Below are positions 44,732-56,256 of a DNA stretch of 64,000 bases, in pieces. The notes beneath the pieces are model-generated. The model was not told where the DNA came from. It worked only from the letters and a program-made list of their open reading frames with translations, and did no database searches. Source of the stretch: Porodaedalea pini (lineage: Eukaryota > Basidiomycota > Agaricomycetes > Hymenochaetales > Hymenochaetaceae). Location: contig NBAY01000004.1 in assembly GCA_002794775.1 (NCBI GenBank), forward strand, positions 682,001-746,000. Reading direction: 5' to 3'. The position numbers and the translations under genes are program-made. The first letter of the stretch is position 1. Each line of letters opens with the position of its first letter.

Positions 44732-45629
44732 TACACAGCACTGACGACAACTCCGACAATACAGCACAACGACAACAAATAACACAATCGACAGGATCCA
44801 GAACAAGCTTAGGGAACATACAGCATTTCCTCGAGACTTACGGCCCAGACGCCCTAGAACTCCCCACCCGCGAGGGTGTCCCAATAGTCGAAGTTCATCC
44901 AAGGTGCTTCTTCGTCAACTGGAGTGTACGGATCATCGAGAATGCGGGGGAGTTCAATAGGCGACATCTGAACACAGGATCAGCCAAGAGCAAGAAACAC
45001 GGAAGTATGCTCTGACCTTTGGTGCTGCGGGGATCGTCATCGTCTCCGTTGGAGATGAAGGCACCATATTTGTCTGATGAAATGACGTCAACGCTGTACT
45101 GGACAATGGTTAAGGACTAGAATGATTAACCTTGACTGAGACTTCGAGGGTCGAAAGGCCTGCGATGACCTTTCCAATGTCGGCGGACTCGGATGGCTTC
45201 AACGAGAAGCAGGAGCCACTATAACCATGTTCTTCTTGTACGATACTCGAGTCAGCTGCGATCTGTATGAATGGTGGGTCACATATACCGGTTGGTGAAG
45301 TCCTCTTCGACGCCTTGGTGATTTTGCTGGAGCTGGTCTTCATAGCGTTCTTCGTGTGGAATGGACGATGTTAGAGAGAGCGGACTGAGAGGAATAAGAG
45401 CAAGTGGAGGTTGAACCGATTGTTCTGGGGCATTTCGAGCGCAGCATTCGAGGATTATAAAGGCAGAGGACTCGGTTATTGAACATTAGACATTGTGTAG
45501 ACATTTTTGGTCTGAAAAAGGAAATTTACTCGCTATAATCACCATGCGGTTTGGATGGGTTCTAAAAGGAACACCCTTGTTTCTTTTCACATGCTGCAAT
45601 ACAACAAAACAACACCACGTGACGTTAAT
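44732..45629. repeat. Right arm of the large inverted repeat
   Basis: Reverse-complement match of 41589-42490, starting at the shared string TTAACGTCACGTGG on the outer side and fading inside near the string TACACAGC at 44732. It carries a full second copy of the small gene plus promoter elements. There is no terminal inverted repeat or target-site duplication typical of a transposon that I can identify. Confidence 0.9.
44854..45343 (-). CDS. Small uncharacterised protein, right copy of the inverted duplication
   Basis: Three exons: 45343-45131, 45073-45017 and 44967-44854, with the same exon lengths (213, 57, 114) as the left copy and introns of 57 and 49 bases, giving 127 residues. The sequence starts KTSSSKITKASKRTSPTGIC and ends WMNFDYWDTLAGGEF. 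It differs from the left copy in a few residues, such as GYSGS for GCRGS in exon 1 and DDPYTPVDEE for DDSCMPVDEE in exon 3. Both copies keep open frames and splice sites, so both may be expressed. The genes point at each other across the RPL11 gene. Function unknown. Confidence 0.72.
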
Positions 45630-45904
45630 TCCTAGAGCTCGAGCTCGACAATTTCTTTCGACTTCATCCACCAAGTCGACTTATTCATGGCTGGCGTTGA
45701 CTTACTCCAAGTCACATCAGCATCTCGTATTGTCTCGAGGAGCTGTTCTTAGCTTTGTAGTGGCGATCATAGCCAAGTTATCAGCCTGCACAATTACTTA
45801 AAGCATTTTCGGTATCAAGTGGAGAATTTGTCCGAAAGTTCATGTGGTAAATCAATCGGTGCTCAATGTTCTTCGGTGCACTCAATGTGGCTCACTGCTT
45901 CCAG

Positions 45905-47320
45905 ATGCCGATACTTTCTTCAATCCTGCCTTTCTCCGTTGACAGACGCGGCTCGCTGAGTGGCACAAGTTCCCCAATTCAACACCTTAATTCGGACCTG
46001 CTTGTCGATATCTTCATGTGGTGTCTTTCATCGGACGGCTCTAGCTCTTTTCACTCCATCAGATTTGCACCGGCGAACACTTCTGCTGTATGTCAGACCT
46101 GGCGGAAGCTTCACTCTCGTGTGGTTTATTATGGTCAACCATCAATTTTCGCTGCCTCGACGGACGTGATGTCCCATATAAGCTTATTTCTACTTACCTG
46201 GACAGATCAGGAGAAGCACCCTTAAGGTTTTGTATCCAAATCAAATCCTTCCACATCGGAAAACACAGTTACATCCTCTCTGTCATCAGTGCAAACCAGC
46301 GACGCTGCCAAACCATCTTATTGGCCGTGGGCGATGGCCCAAATCGTATGACAAGAATCGTTCTCGACTTGAAGGAATCCCTCGCTCTCGAGCATTTGAG
46401 CCTGTCCTTCCCACGTGCCGTGGACAGTGCACAGACATTCTACAAAGAAGTTTATATCGACCATGCGCTCACCTTTTGGAACTTCGTATCAATGGTTGTC
46501 CTCAATTTCATATGGGTGGATCCTCCTTTAAAAGTCTGACTCCCTGGATTTCACACCGTCGTCTACTTCATTACATGCACATCGTGATTGCTTGATGCTC
46601 ATAAACAGTGCAGCTACCTTGCAGAATCTGCACGTTGCGTTTAGTTCTCGCGTGCCTCAATTTCTCCCGGACACGCTCGACCCTCATTTTCTCTCTGAAC
46701 CGGACGTTGAGGTCTATATTCATATGCATGAACTTAGAAACCTTGCTCTGCACGTCGATCCCCAATTCCTATCATATCTCTTGCAGAGACTGGTCCTTCC
46801 AAAATTAGACAACTTTTTCATCGGGTTACGCTCTTCCAATCTCCGCACACTGGAATCAAGCTCGGTTTTTGGAATCTCATCACTTCTCACAAGGTCCAAG
46901 GCCTCCGTTACAGGGCTCTCTTTCACGCATACTGTCCTTGATGTCTTACCGTCTCTTGGGCTCTCCCCAGACCTCAAGGAGCTCCACGTAGTAGCCCGTG
47001 GTACTGGTCAGGAGATTGTGGCTCCATTTCGCGCGCTCTTCGCGCAATTGACGTTTCGTTCTGGTGACGACTCGGGCCTAGGTTCACAGCTATGTCCATT
47101 CTTCCAGACATTGACATTCAAAGCCGACGAAACATTGCTGAAACACTGCTACGAAGAGATCGTCGGCATGATAATCTCTCGATGGAGAGTCCAGAAGGGA
47201 ATCAGGCAATTTGAATCTGTAACACTCCAGACTCTTTACCCTCCCACACTTAAAATGTGCGAGGATCCGCGTATCAAACAATGCATTTCTGAGGGCCTCG
47301 AACTATGGACATATTGGTAA
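45905..47320 (+). pseudogene. Frame-broken F-box/LRR-like gene
   Basis: The N-terminal F-box part reads IQHLNSDLLVDIFMWCLSSD and VCQTWRKLHS. It then continues in another frame as LLWSTINFRCLDGRDVPYKL, STYLDRSGEAPLRFCIQI. A further frame gives HLLELRINGCPQFHMGG, and a last one LMLINSAATLQNLHVAFSSR through ISEGLELWTYW. At least three shifts are needed (around 46115, 46470 and 46545). The first could alternatively be bypassed by a 62-base intron at 46121-46182, but that would delete conserved residues after the F-box. The family is that of SCF adaptors, as at 7884 and 10556, but it is not a close copy of either. Most likely a decaying gene; multiple assembly errors are a less likely alternative. 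Confidence 0.65.
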
Positions 47321-47386
47321 ATTTGTTTCCTAAAGTCAAGCTGCCAATGTTCCATTAATTTTGCGAGAATGATAGTGTCATTCCAG

Positions 47387-47970
47387 CAGATTCTGACGAC
47401 GATAGTGACGGAGAATCCGATGTATCAGACCTGGATGATGATGAAGGTGTGATAGTGTATTCTGTCATTCTGAGGGTGACGGCGGTGTAACTGACCAGAA
47501 GAGACTGAACTAGGCCCCGTCATAACTGATTATGAGCATGATTTGGTAAGTCCTATCCAACATTGGTTTGCCACCCATGACTGATCAAGCTTTCTGGAAT
47601 ATGGTATACTCAGGCCGGATACTGTCTCATCATCGTTTGCCTGGCCGTCTGTCTCTTTGTCCTGTTCGCTCCCGCCAGCGCCATCGGCATTATCTTGGCC
47701 GTCCTCCAGTCCGTATTCAAACTTCGGCTTTTCATTGCAGAATCAATCGCAATATTCGGTGAGTACTTTAAGAATAGAAACGGCTCTCTTGCTCACCTGG
47801 AAGAATGCAACAGGCGACAGGAGCAGGTGGGAGGTTGCGGCAGAAGAAATTGGAGGACTGGCGTGCTTGACGTGAGGGACTTAGGGAACCGGGGTGTCAA
47901 GGCTCACGATTTGCTAGTACATGAAAATGTCTATAGTATGAGTACTCATGTACAGTATCATGATGTATGA
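47387..47970 (+). other. Possible extra exons: acidic segment plus hydrophobic helix
   Basis: Applying GT-AG introns at about 47446-47499 and 47547-47612 gives a continuous frame: DSDDDSDGESDVSDLDDDEE, then LGPVITDYEHDL, then the hydrophobic AGYCLIIVCLAVCLFVLFAP and a second apolar stretch (IGIILAVLQSVFKLRLFIAE). It might be the 3' end of the preceding F-box relic or a separate small membrane protein. There is no start codon I can assign, and no family match. Confidence 0.3.
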
Positions 47971-48498
47971 GTGCGCGAGGAAGATTTAGTAGTTAGAGTT
48001 TGATGTGCTGTAAGCATCAGGCAATTGCCTTTTCTGAACTCGATCTTCCGACGGTGTCGAGACGGCCGACGTGCCAAGTTCCAAAATCTCTCTCTTTTTC
48101 TCGAGGCGTCTCCTCCGGCCGCTCCTGCTGAATAGCTAGTCCCTCCTTCAAGTTTTCTCCCTTTTACTGTCGCAAACGTTTCTCAACTGAACAATTTGAA
48201 GTTCGTCTGCTGGTCCAGCTGTACTTAACATACGTCTTGTATACCTTCACTTCAGGTAAGTTCACTTGCAGATATCAATGCATTATCTTTGGCGGAGCCT
48301 TTGTGGGCTGAAGGTGGCGATTGGGGGACTATGCACCAGAAGTCAGAAGAGCCTTGTCGGATGCAGTGCTTAGACACGCGAGCGTGGTGTACAATCACAG
48401 TACACATTGCATGAGGATAGGAACTAGAACATGCAACTCGCCTCGCTCCTCGTGTATCTTGCATTGCTGGCTAACTAAGTACATTCGATAGCTTAGAA

Positions 48499-51400
48499 AT
48501 GCAGGCTCATCGTCCACGAAGACAAGACACGTTCGATTTGCGTGACCAAATTCACCCGGATGACACCAAGCATGCGCACCAGCAGTACAACCAGGCCGGC
48601 GTCACATCTGATTCGGAGCATTCCATCATGGAGGACTCGTCCGACGCGGAGGGCGAGGAACTCGGTCAGGATTCTATGGATATAATGGACCATACCTATG
48701 GTGCTGAACGTGATCACGACGTCGACGACAATGAGGAGGACGACACTATTGGGGACTACATGTCTGATTCGTCTTCCTCTCTATCCATCCCGAACGAATC
48801 CATCGACTTCGACCTTGTATACTCTCTCACCAACTTTGCCGCGACCGTCGAGGGTCAGGCGAGCGTCGTGAAGGGGGACAGTCTCTTTCTGATGGATGAC
48901 AGCAATAGCTATTGGTGGCTCGTACGCGTATTAAAGACGCAGGAGGTTGGCTACATTCCCGCGGAGAATATTGAGACTCCCTTTGAGAGGCTTGCACGAC
49001 TGAATAGACATCGTAACGTTGATGTGAGTAGCCGTCTTTATAGAAAGTGTCCTTGCTTATTTTCTTGTAGCTTGCTTCAGCCACGCAAGCCGAGATGGAC
49101 AGTACAAACCCAGCGGCTGCTAAGTCCACTCGGAATCGCAACCGTGTTCATATTGCCGCCCCGGTACCTGATCCTAATGCAGGCGACGGCAGCAAGCGCG
49201 GCGTTGCTTTCCACCGGTCATCTAGCGTTTTCCGATACCCGCCCGCGGTCTGGAATGAAGAGGAAGAGGATGGAGATGGAGATTGGGATGAAGATGACAT
49301 AGAGATTGAGGACGCGCCTGTCAAGGACGGATCGGTACCAGCTGAGGAGCCAAATGCGGATGGCAGTATTATGCAGAACGACGCTGAGAGAAACGAAGAT
49401 ATCACGACAGCGCTGGACGGACGTTTGGAGGACGTTGAGATGGAGTGGTCGGACGAACGTGGTGCTATGATGCTAGTTGCAATACGGCCTCCAGTCACTG
49501 CCCTGGCACAACCTCAGCAAGCCCAGCAGCAAGTTCAGCAACAAGTTCAACAACAAGTCCAGCCGCAAGCCCAGCAGCAAGCCCAGCAGCAGGTCCAGCA
49601 GCAGGTCCAACAGCAAGCCCAGCAGGAACCTCAGCAGGAGCAGCAACAGCAGCACCAATTGCGGAACCAGACTTCGCGAGAACGTTTGCTCGCGCAACAG
49701 ACCGGGCAAGCGGAACAGCAGGAGGTGCGGCCTGCACCAATGCTCGATCCTGCCGAAGAGACGGAGACGAAGAAGCTGGTTATTACTCCAACCATCGCGC
49801 GGGATGAGCCCGTCCAGCAGCAGCAGCAGCAGCAGCAAACCGGTCCTGGGCCATTACTCCCCAGCGCCATTATCCAGAAACGTCAAGAGCAGCTCGAGCA
49901 AGAGCGAAAGCGCGCACGCGAGGAGATTGAAGCTGCCGAAGAGTCGGCACGAAAGCGTGCTGCGAAAGGCAGAGATATTGGTCTGGGACCAGCACCCGTC
50001 CAGTCGCAGCCGCAGAAGGAGCTCATGCGCTCAGTGAGCCAGGAGACGCGCGCATCTGCAGCATCTGTCGGGAGTAGCGGGGGGAAACTGCGCAAAGAGC
50101 GCAGTGACAAGGATAAGGAGGCTGAGGACAGCGAGCGAGACAGCGGAAAGGAGAAAAAAAAGAAAGGTGGCGTATTTGCTGGGCTCTTCGGACGCAAGAA
50201 GGACAAGGAGAAGAACGGCAAGACATCGATTGAGAACATTGCCGCAGCCGCGGCCGATGGGCGGCAGAGAAACTCTGAGGATTCTGGTGTCACGGTATCT
50301 TCCAGTGCCCACTCGCATGGTCATTCACCATACACGAGTGCGCCTCCCGAAACTAGTAGGGGTGCCGTGTCTCCTAGTCCAGGTGTGCGTTCGCAGCCTC
50401 AGCAGCGCGGCTCCACCCCCGTACAGCAGCAGCAACCGCAGCAAAGTCAATCTCCAATTCCACAAGTTCAATCCTCTCAACAACAGCCGGTGTCTGTGCA
50501 AGTTTCGCAGCATGCCTCCTCGCTCCGAGAGCGTGATCAGCAGCAGCAGGCGCTGTATTCTGAGTACCTTAAACGATCGCCTTCTTCACCACCGGATCAA
50601 CCATCATATGCCACGCAGTCCGCCTCACTTGTCATGCCCTCCCAAGGGTCTGGCTCACTTACAGGTTCGCCCAATAATTCAGGCTTCGGACTTGGACTGG
50701 CGCCTGTGAATGCTTCCTTCCGTACGCAGGGTGGTAGACCAGGTTCGCTCATACTGTCGCCTGCTCCTGGTGTGGACGGCCAAAGTGGCATGGGCGTGCC
50801 AGAGCTTAGCGTCATCCGTGTGTTTGCCGGGGACAACTTGCAGAGCGACGCGACCTTCAAGACCGTTCTACTCAACTCATCTACGACTGCTGCTGATCTA
50901 GTTCGCCAGTCGATGCAACGCTTCCGTCTTGCGGCAGGCGAGGACGTCTCAGAGTATTATCTCACAGTGAAACAGGTGGAAGGATCCAGCTTAAAACTCA
51001 CCCCCGATATGAAGCCGCTTGGGGTCTTTGAGCAGCTTGTGGAGGAGGCAGAGGAAATGCCTATGAGGGTGAAACGAAGCAGCATGGGCAGTATAAGCTC
51101 TGTCGCAAGCAACCTATCGCAGCACCCTGCTATTCGTAAGCTTCCAATGAATGATTTCACGGATGACTCTGCTGTCAAGTTTTACCTAAATCGTGTTGGT
51201 GGAGAGGAGAGAGACAGCTCGAACCTCGATAGCGATTCTTTCGGCACAGATAACGAGGCTGGCACCGACGGTGATGGACCCTTAGTTGGATCTCGTGGCC
51301 AGTATTTGTCTGTGTCAACTTCTGGCCTCAGCAATGTCAGTCCAGAAAGGTTTAGTTCCCCTTCGGTCCGCTTCGCAATGCAGCTTGTTATTTACCCAGA

Positions 51401-53092
51401 CGAACTACCTGATAACATGGTTTTCGACCCGCACACAGAAGCCATCGTCTTCAAGGAGACACTACGTGACAGGTCAGAATCAAGCGCTGCCATTAATCCT
51501 GGTATCTCTCAGAATCAGCGGAAGAAGTATTTTAATTTCCCGAAGAATATTACCGTTGCAGAGGTAATTGAGCTTGGCCTGGAACGCTTTGGCATTCTGG
51601 AGGGCGTTGTGGATGGCGGCGATGAAGTTGAAGACAAGCTTACGAAGAGGCGCAGTTCATCTCGTGTGCGCTATACCTTGACAGTTCAAGTCGATGGACA
51701 AGGTGAATAAGGCTCTGTTTGATGTCTGAGAACGATACTGAACATTCGTCAGAGCGTGAGCTGCAGCCCTCAAGCAAAGTTGTCGATGCCTTCCCTCGTC
51801 CTCCTGCTTTCAGACGGTCAAGCGAACTGAAGCGTCGTTCCATGGATTCAGCTCAGCTACTGCTTGGGTCTATGGACGATATTCAAAGCGACGATCCTCT
51901 GTTCATCTTACGCCGTGCCGTTGCATACCGGTCCACTTCCACTTCACGACATCACAGGCTTTCTGCTCCTCTCGATGAGCTCGCACTGTCTCATCTACAC
52001 CGCGACTCATCAGCATCTGACTCCAGTACTAATTCTGCTGGTGATCCGAAGTCTCGCCAGCCTTCCCGACAGGAGATTATCGCTGCGCAACGCGCTGCCT
52101 CGAGAGCGAATCAGAAGGCAGTTCTGTCGACTCAGGCTAATGCTCAACGCGGGGTCGATGTAATGCTGCCAGACAGGGCAATGCTTCGTAGCCAGCGTTA
52201 TGATACAGACAACAAGATGCGCTACTCGTACATGCAGCCCGATGGCGAAACGTATGATATCAGTGATATCGTGGAGGAAGAACTCAAGGTCTCGGCCTCG
52301 ATGCAGTCAATGACAGTGTCGGGATCCGAGGGCACAACGAACGATTTGTTAAGTGGAGCAATGAACGGAGCTCAGCCGAGTGCTCTGATCAACCGTGTGC
52401 TTGACAAGATTAAGAACGGGCCTGTCCCTCCATCGGGCTCAGCGTCGACGTTCCGCTCCACTTCGCCTTCCATGTACTCCGATGACGGCCAAAGCGACGC
52501 CTCCGGAAGTCGAGCTGCGACGCCGACAGCTTCGACGATGGCCTCACAGCGCTCAATCACACCCACTGCAAGCAAGGATACCAGCACGACCAGGTCGCGC
52601 TCGGTGACACCGACGACTGCACCATCGACAAACAATCCAACGCATCGTCAATACCAACCCTCCATAGAATCTGTGTTATCAGATGTCTCAGACTATCGCA
52701 CTGCTGCGTCAGGGACGCCGCTTGCCATGGCGCCGTCCCGTGCTGCGATGAGTCCTTCTCCTCCGCACGTAAAACGACCTCGCATACCGAAGGATGAGTT
52801 TGGGCTCACCGAGATGCTTGCCATAATCAACTCAAAGGCAATGCTAGGCAAAGAGCCACATCCGCCCTCGCCGGACGAGGTGGATAAGTTGTTCTTCGGC
52901 ACGAATCTTGATCCCGAAACTGTTCACCCGCAAATTCGCGATATATATGCAGGTACGTTCAAGAAAATGAAGGAGCTAGACATGGTGCGTTTCTTTTGCT
53001 TTGATTGGATCTCTAGAATATCATATACTAATGTGTTTTTCCCTGTCTAGGAACTCGATACCCTCTTGCAAAAATCGCTTAGTCTTTTTTAA
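48499..53092 (+). CDS. SH3 and Ras-association domain protein (Bud14/Tea4-like SH3)
   Basis: Four exons (48499-49023, 49071-51702, 51753-52984, 53051-53092) encode 1476 residues. After an acidic N-terminus comes an SH3 domain (VYSLTNFAATVEGQASVVKG, SYWWLVRV, GYIPAENIETPFERLARLN); the segment after it resembles the cell-polarity SH3 proteins Bud14 and Tea4. A long Gln/Ala-rich low-complexity tract and a basic charged segment follow. Then comes a Ras-association-like region (LSVIRVFAGDNLQSDATFKT, EYYLTVKQVEG) and a further conserved part (FAMQLVIYPDELPDNMVFDP, KYFNFPKNITVAEVIELGLE). The C-terminal third is Ser/Thr-rich and ends ELDTLLQKSLSLF. The 50-base intron at 51703-51752 explains the apparent frame change there. 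A role as a Ras/Rap-linked polarity scaffold is inferred. Confidence 0.82.
49501..49842 (+). repeat. Gln-rich codon repeats (CAG/CAA)
   Basis: Alternating QQ and Q-A/Q-V codons (CAGCAA, CAGCAG, GTCCAG) form an imperfect trinucleotide repeat inside the SH3 protein gene, with a purer CAG run near 49816-49837. It encodes a polyglutamine-type linker and is likely length-variable between strains. Confidence 0.75.
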
Positions 53093-53757
53093 TGGCCTCA
53101 CTCCGTACATGTTGTCGACATTCTGGTGTAATCGTATCTAATCTATTTCTCACTTTGGATAACTTATTTTGCATTCCACTCTATTCTGCCCTGTGCGTGC
53201 CTGAGATAGTGCAGCATATCGAAACTGTGCTACTGCAGGAGTTGTCAGGGCGCCACTTCGGCTTAGCCAAACACAATCCACAAGCAGTCACATCACTGGT
53301 GGTCGACCTGCAACTGAAGAACGTTTGTCGTCGTGTATACTCAGAGATCTAGCACGGACAAGTTGATTATCTTCGTCGATGAAGCACGCAGCGACAAGCT
53401 TGTGTTCTCGCTTATCACTGCCTCGAGAGATGTTTTCTATCATCTCAAGCCGACTTTTTACTAAGCCACTATTAAGCCATTGTTTGCAGAAGAAAAAGAA
53501 AAAGAAAAAGAAAAGGAAGGAAGGAAGGAAGGAAGGAAAAGATTTTTGAACTCGGATGCTTGGCCTTCAAATGTTGCTAGTACTATACTCAAGAATAAAT
53601 TGGAGATGATATCCGGGTATGTTTGAAGGCACACAGTTGAAATCGATGATATGCAATGCAATTGGGATTCTGATGATGCGAAATACAAAATGCAACAGTC
53701 TACAGGGATATTTGGAAGGTGGGAGGTATATGGGTGGGGAGTAGGATAGCTCGGTGA
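53093..53757. other. Intergenic 3' region between convergent genes
   Basis: About 660 bases between the stop codons of the SH3 protein gene and the protease gene. It contains the purine microsatellite described separately and only short frames. Confidence 0.45.
53489..53541. repeat. Purine microsatellite (gaaaaa then ggaa units)
   Basis: A run of agaaaaa/gaaaaag units passes into five or six tandem copies of ggaa, all purines on the plus strand. Such tracts are hypervariable by slippage. It lies in the shared 3' region of two convergent genes. Confidence 0.85.
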
Positions 53758-55198
53758 TCAGTTCGTCGTCGCCATGGTGTTCGCGGTGGTCGCAAGCCCC
53801 ACACGGTTGTTGGTCGTGTCGTACACCGAGTAGAAGCGCTCGAGGAACGTGTAGCCGCTGATGAAGTCGAGTCCCTGGCCACTGTTCGATCCAAGCTAAC
53901 GAAGGAAGAGTTCTCAGTATGCGAGTTCTGTCGGCGAAGAGGAATATGATACGTACATCGCTCACAATAAGGTAAATGCCCCCAGATGAGCCGCCGATGT
54001 ACGTGTTGAGCGAGCGGGGCCAGATCTGAGCGTTGGCGGTGAGCTCAAGCTTCGTGCCGCCGACGGTGAAGTACAGGCTCTGCAGGTTTGCGAACTGCGC
54101 ACTCGAAAGCTTGAGAAGGCCCGTCGCGCCGTCAGGAGCCGCGCCGGTAAGGGTCTTGTAGCGAGCAAAGGCATCACTGGCGATGAGAATAAGAGTGGTT
54201 CCCGTGTCGACTATGCCGGCGGTCGAAGAAAGGACGTTCGAGCCGGAAGAGCCGTAGGAGATGCTCTGGTCGACACCCCAATAATATTTTGCGGGCGAGG
54301 CCTTCGTGATCGAGGCGTACGTGATGGACCCGGTGTACTTTGAGGAGTCCACACCGCCAAAGGTGAGCTCGCCATTCGGCGTGGAGGACGAGGTGGCTGG
54401 GTTGTAAGAGATACCGATGACCTCGGTGGTAATCTTCTTTTGCGAGTAGAGGTTGTCGGTGACAGTGGGCACCTTCGACATACCAGAAACCGTGCCCATG
54501 GTTAAGGCGACTGGTCCGATGCCGAGGATACCATCCACGTTCTCGAAGCCGGTTGCAGACGTGGATACGCCAATCGACTGCTGGTTGATGACAAGCGAGG
54601 ACGAGAGAGAGACAGTGTCGGTGTCTGCGGCAAGAATTTAAGTAAGCAGACGGTTTGACTGAAAAGAAAATAACATACACTCGTCGCCCGACATCTTTCC
54701 AGATCCATAGCTGACGGAAACATGATTTCCGGTATTTGCACTCGTGCTAGTGCGCGAGTATGGCTTATTTGCGCCCACCTGTAACATGTTTGTCAGTACA
54801 CGGTGTATACATGCTCAGAGGATCCAAGATCTAACCCATGTATTCGAAGAGCCTGAGTCAATCAGGAGCGTGTAACTCGTCGCTGGACTGCCAACGTTGA
54901 CAGATGCGACGTAGGTCACCGCAGTGTTGGTAACACTAAAGCTAGACGCACGCTTGCGGGACTCGAGCGGGAGCGTTGCGTTTGCGTCCTGCAGGTTGAT
55001 CTGATCGAATTGCTTGCCGCGCTGAACGAGGTGTGCAGCACGAGCAAGATCAAGCTCATGGAGCGTCGAACCGGAGAGATTGAGGCGCAGAGCGAAGGGA
55101 AGATTGACTCCCGGGGCGGCGTCGCGAATCGTGATGGGGGACGCGGCGACTGACAGCGCGAGGACGACAGTGGTGAGGAGAGACGACGTGGGGAACAT
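53758..55198 (-). CDS. Secreted aspartic protease, polyporopepsin-like (A1 family)
   Basis: Four exons, about 410 residues, ATG 55198, stop 53758-53760. A signal peptide (FPTSSLLTTVVLALSVAASP) and a propeptide precede the mature pepsin fold. The first catalytic motif is LLIDSGSSNTW, with DSG instead of the common DTG, as in polyporopepsins. It is spliced to VGANKPYSRTST and SVSYGSGKMSG, the flap region. The second catalytic Asp lies in SSTAGIVDTGTTLILIA. The C-terminal part gives GLDFISGYTFLERFYSVYDT and ends ANTMATTN. It should act outside the cell as an acid endopeptidase. The upstream in-frame codons run through the TATA region, so the internal ATG at 55198 was taken as the start. A TATA box at 55305-55310 fits this. 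Confidence 0.9.
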
Positions 55199-56256
55199 CG
55201 TGGTGAGCTCGAAGTTTGAGTGGGAGAGTAAGAGGTGTAAGTTGGTGGGATTCGACGAGAGATGAGTGACTGGATTGGAGAATCTGAGCTGCAAGAGTCC
55301 TCCATTTATAGCTTTCTGCATCTGACGGTCCTATTGTTCTGCGGAAGACTTCAAGCAGAGCGAGGCGTGAAAGGCAACCGAGACATAGAATATGGTACGG
55401 AAGGCGTCCGTGATTCTTGTAAAGCAAACCTCGACAATAAAATTGACGCGGAATAGAGCTAAGATATGCTTCTAAAAATAGGACTCACATCCGCGACATC
55501 CGTGCTATGTTTCGGCTACAGCACATCCGTCGGTATTGCACAGCATTCTAGCTAAACTAAAGCTTAGACAATAACTCGATTGTCTCAGCTTTGTTTCGCA
55601 TTCCCTTTGCTTCCGAAAAGGTGAGATTATAGGTGAAGAGAATTCGAGAGCGATGAAGACAGTAATCATGGCATCAGCAAATCAGCCGAAGCCCGGTAGA
55701 TCATCCTCGACAAGTTGTAATTCGAAACACTGCTGCAACGTGTAAATTCCATGTAGTGCATTTCTGATTCTTCAAGCTTTCCGTCCAGCGCAAGTTACAG
55801 GTGTTTATGGATGTTCAACTAAAAAAAAAAGAGAACCGAGAGGCGCGCTCACCATCACGTGACAAGACACGTCAACGGCAGACTTTTACTGCATCGATAT
55901 CGTCCTACCTCAAACTTGCCAGTGTTAACTTACGGCTCAGACAAGCGACATATTGCTCACGAAGAAAACTTTCTTCAAACCAACTTTGCCAGTGTCTGGG
56001 CTTGAGCCGAGAGTTATACTACAGGTACATTCACTCTTGGAAGTGGAAAATTCATTTCTATCGGTCGTAAATGTACTGAATGACTTTAATGCACCAATAA
56101 AGAAAGACAGTTTATTCTCTTCGGATATCTTAGTCACAAGCCTCGCTTACTTTCCTTCCTACAACAAGGTGCTTTAATTGACTTTAATTCGGTGGCACTG
56201 TCTCACCTTTTGCCCTGTGACGATAGTATCCATCGCTGCATAACAACAGATACTCG
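55199..56256. other. Divergent intergenic region, protease to F-box copy
   Basis: About 1.06 kb containing the protease promoter on the minus side and the promoter of the broken F-box gene on the plus side. Apart from the TATA box at 55305-55310 and a run of A near 55820, only short frames are present, none with a recognisable motif. Confidence 0.45.
55305..55310 (-). promoter_or_regulatory. TATA box of the aspartic protease gene
   Basis: On the minus strand the sequence reads TATAAA, about 110 bases upstream of the ATG at 55198, inside GCTATAAATGG. Position and match are good for a strong, regulated secreted-enzyme promoter. Confidence 0.6.

Noticed and set aside
41879..45343. Idea that the duplicated small genes are mating pheromone precursors of a B-type mating locus
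   Set aside because: Both proteins end GEF rather than in a CaaX box, are longer than typical precursors, and no receptor gene is nearby.
51703..51752. Apparent frame shift between the two long frames of the SH3 protein gene
   Set aside because: A normal 50-base intron (GTGAAT...CGTCAG) exactly restores the frame, so no break is needed.
55261..55321. Upstream start codon giving a longer N-terminus for the aspartic protease
   Set aside because: The extra codons cover the TATA box and do not form a signal peptide, whereas the ATG at 55198 begins a good one.
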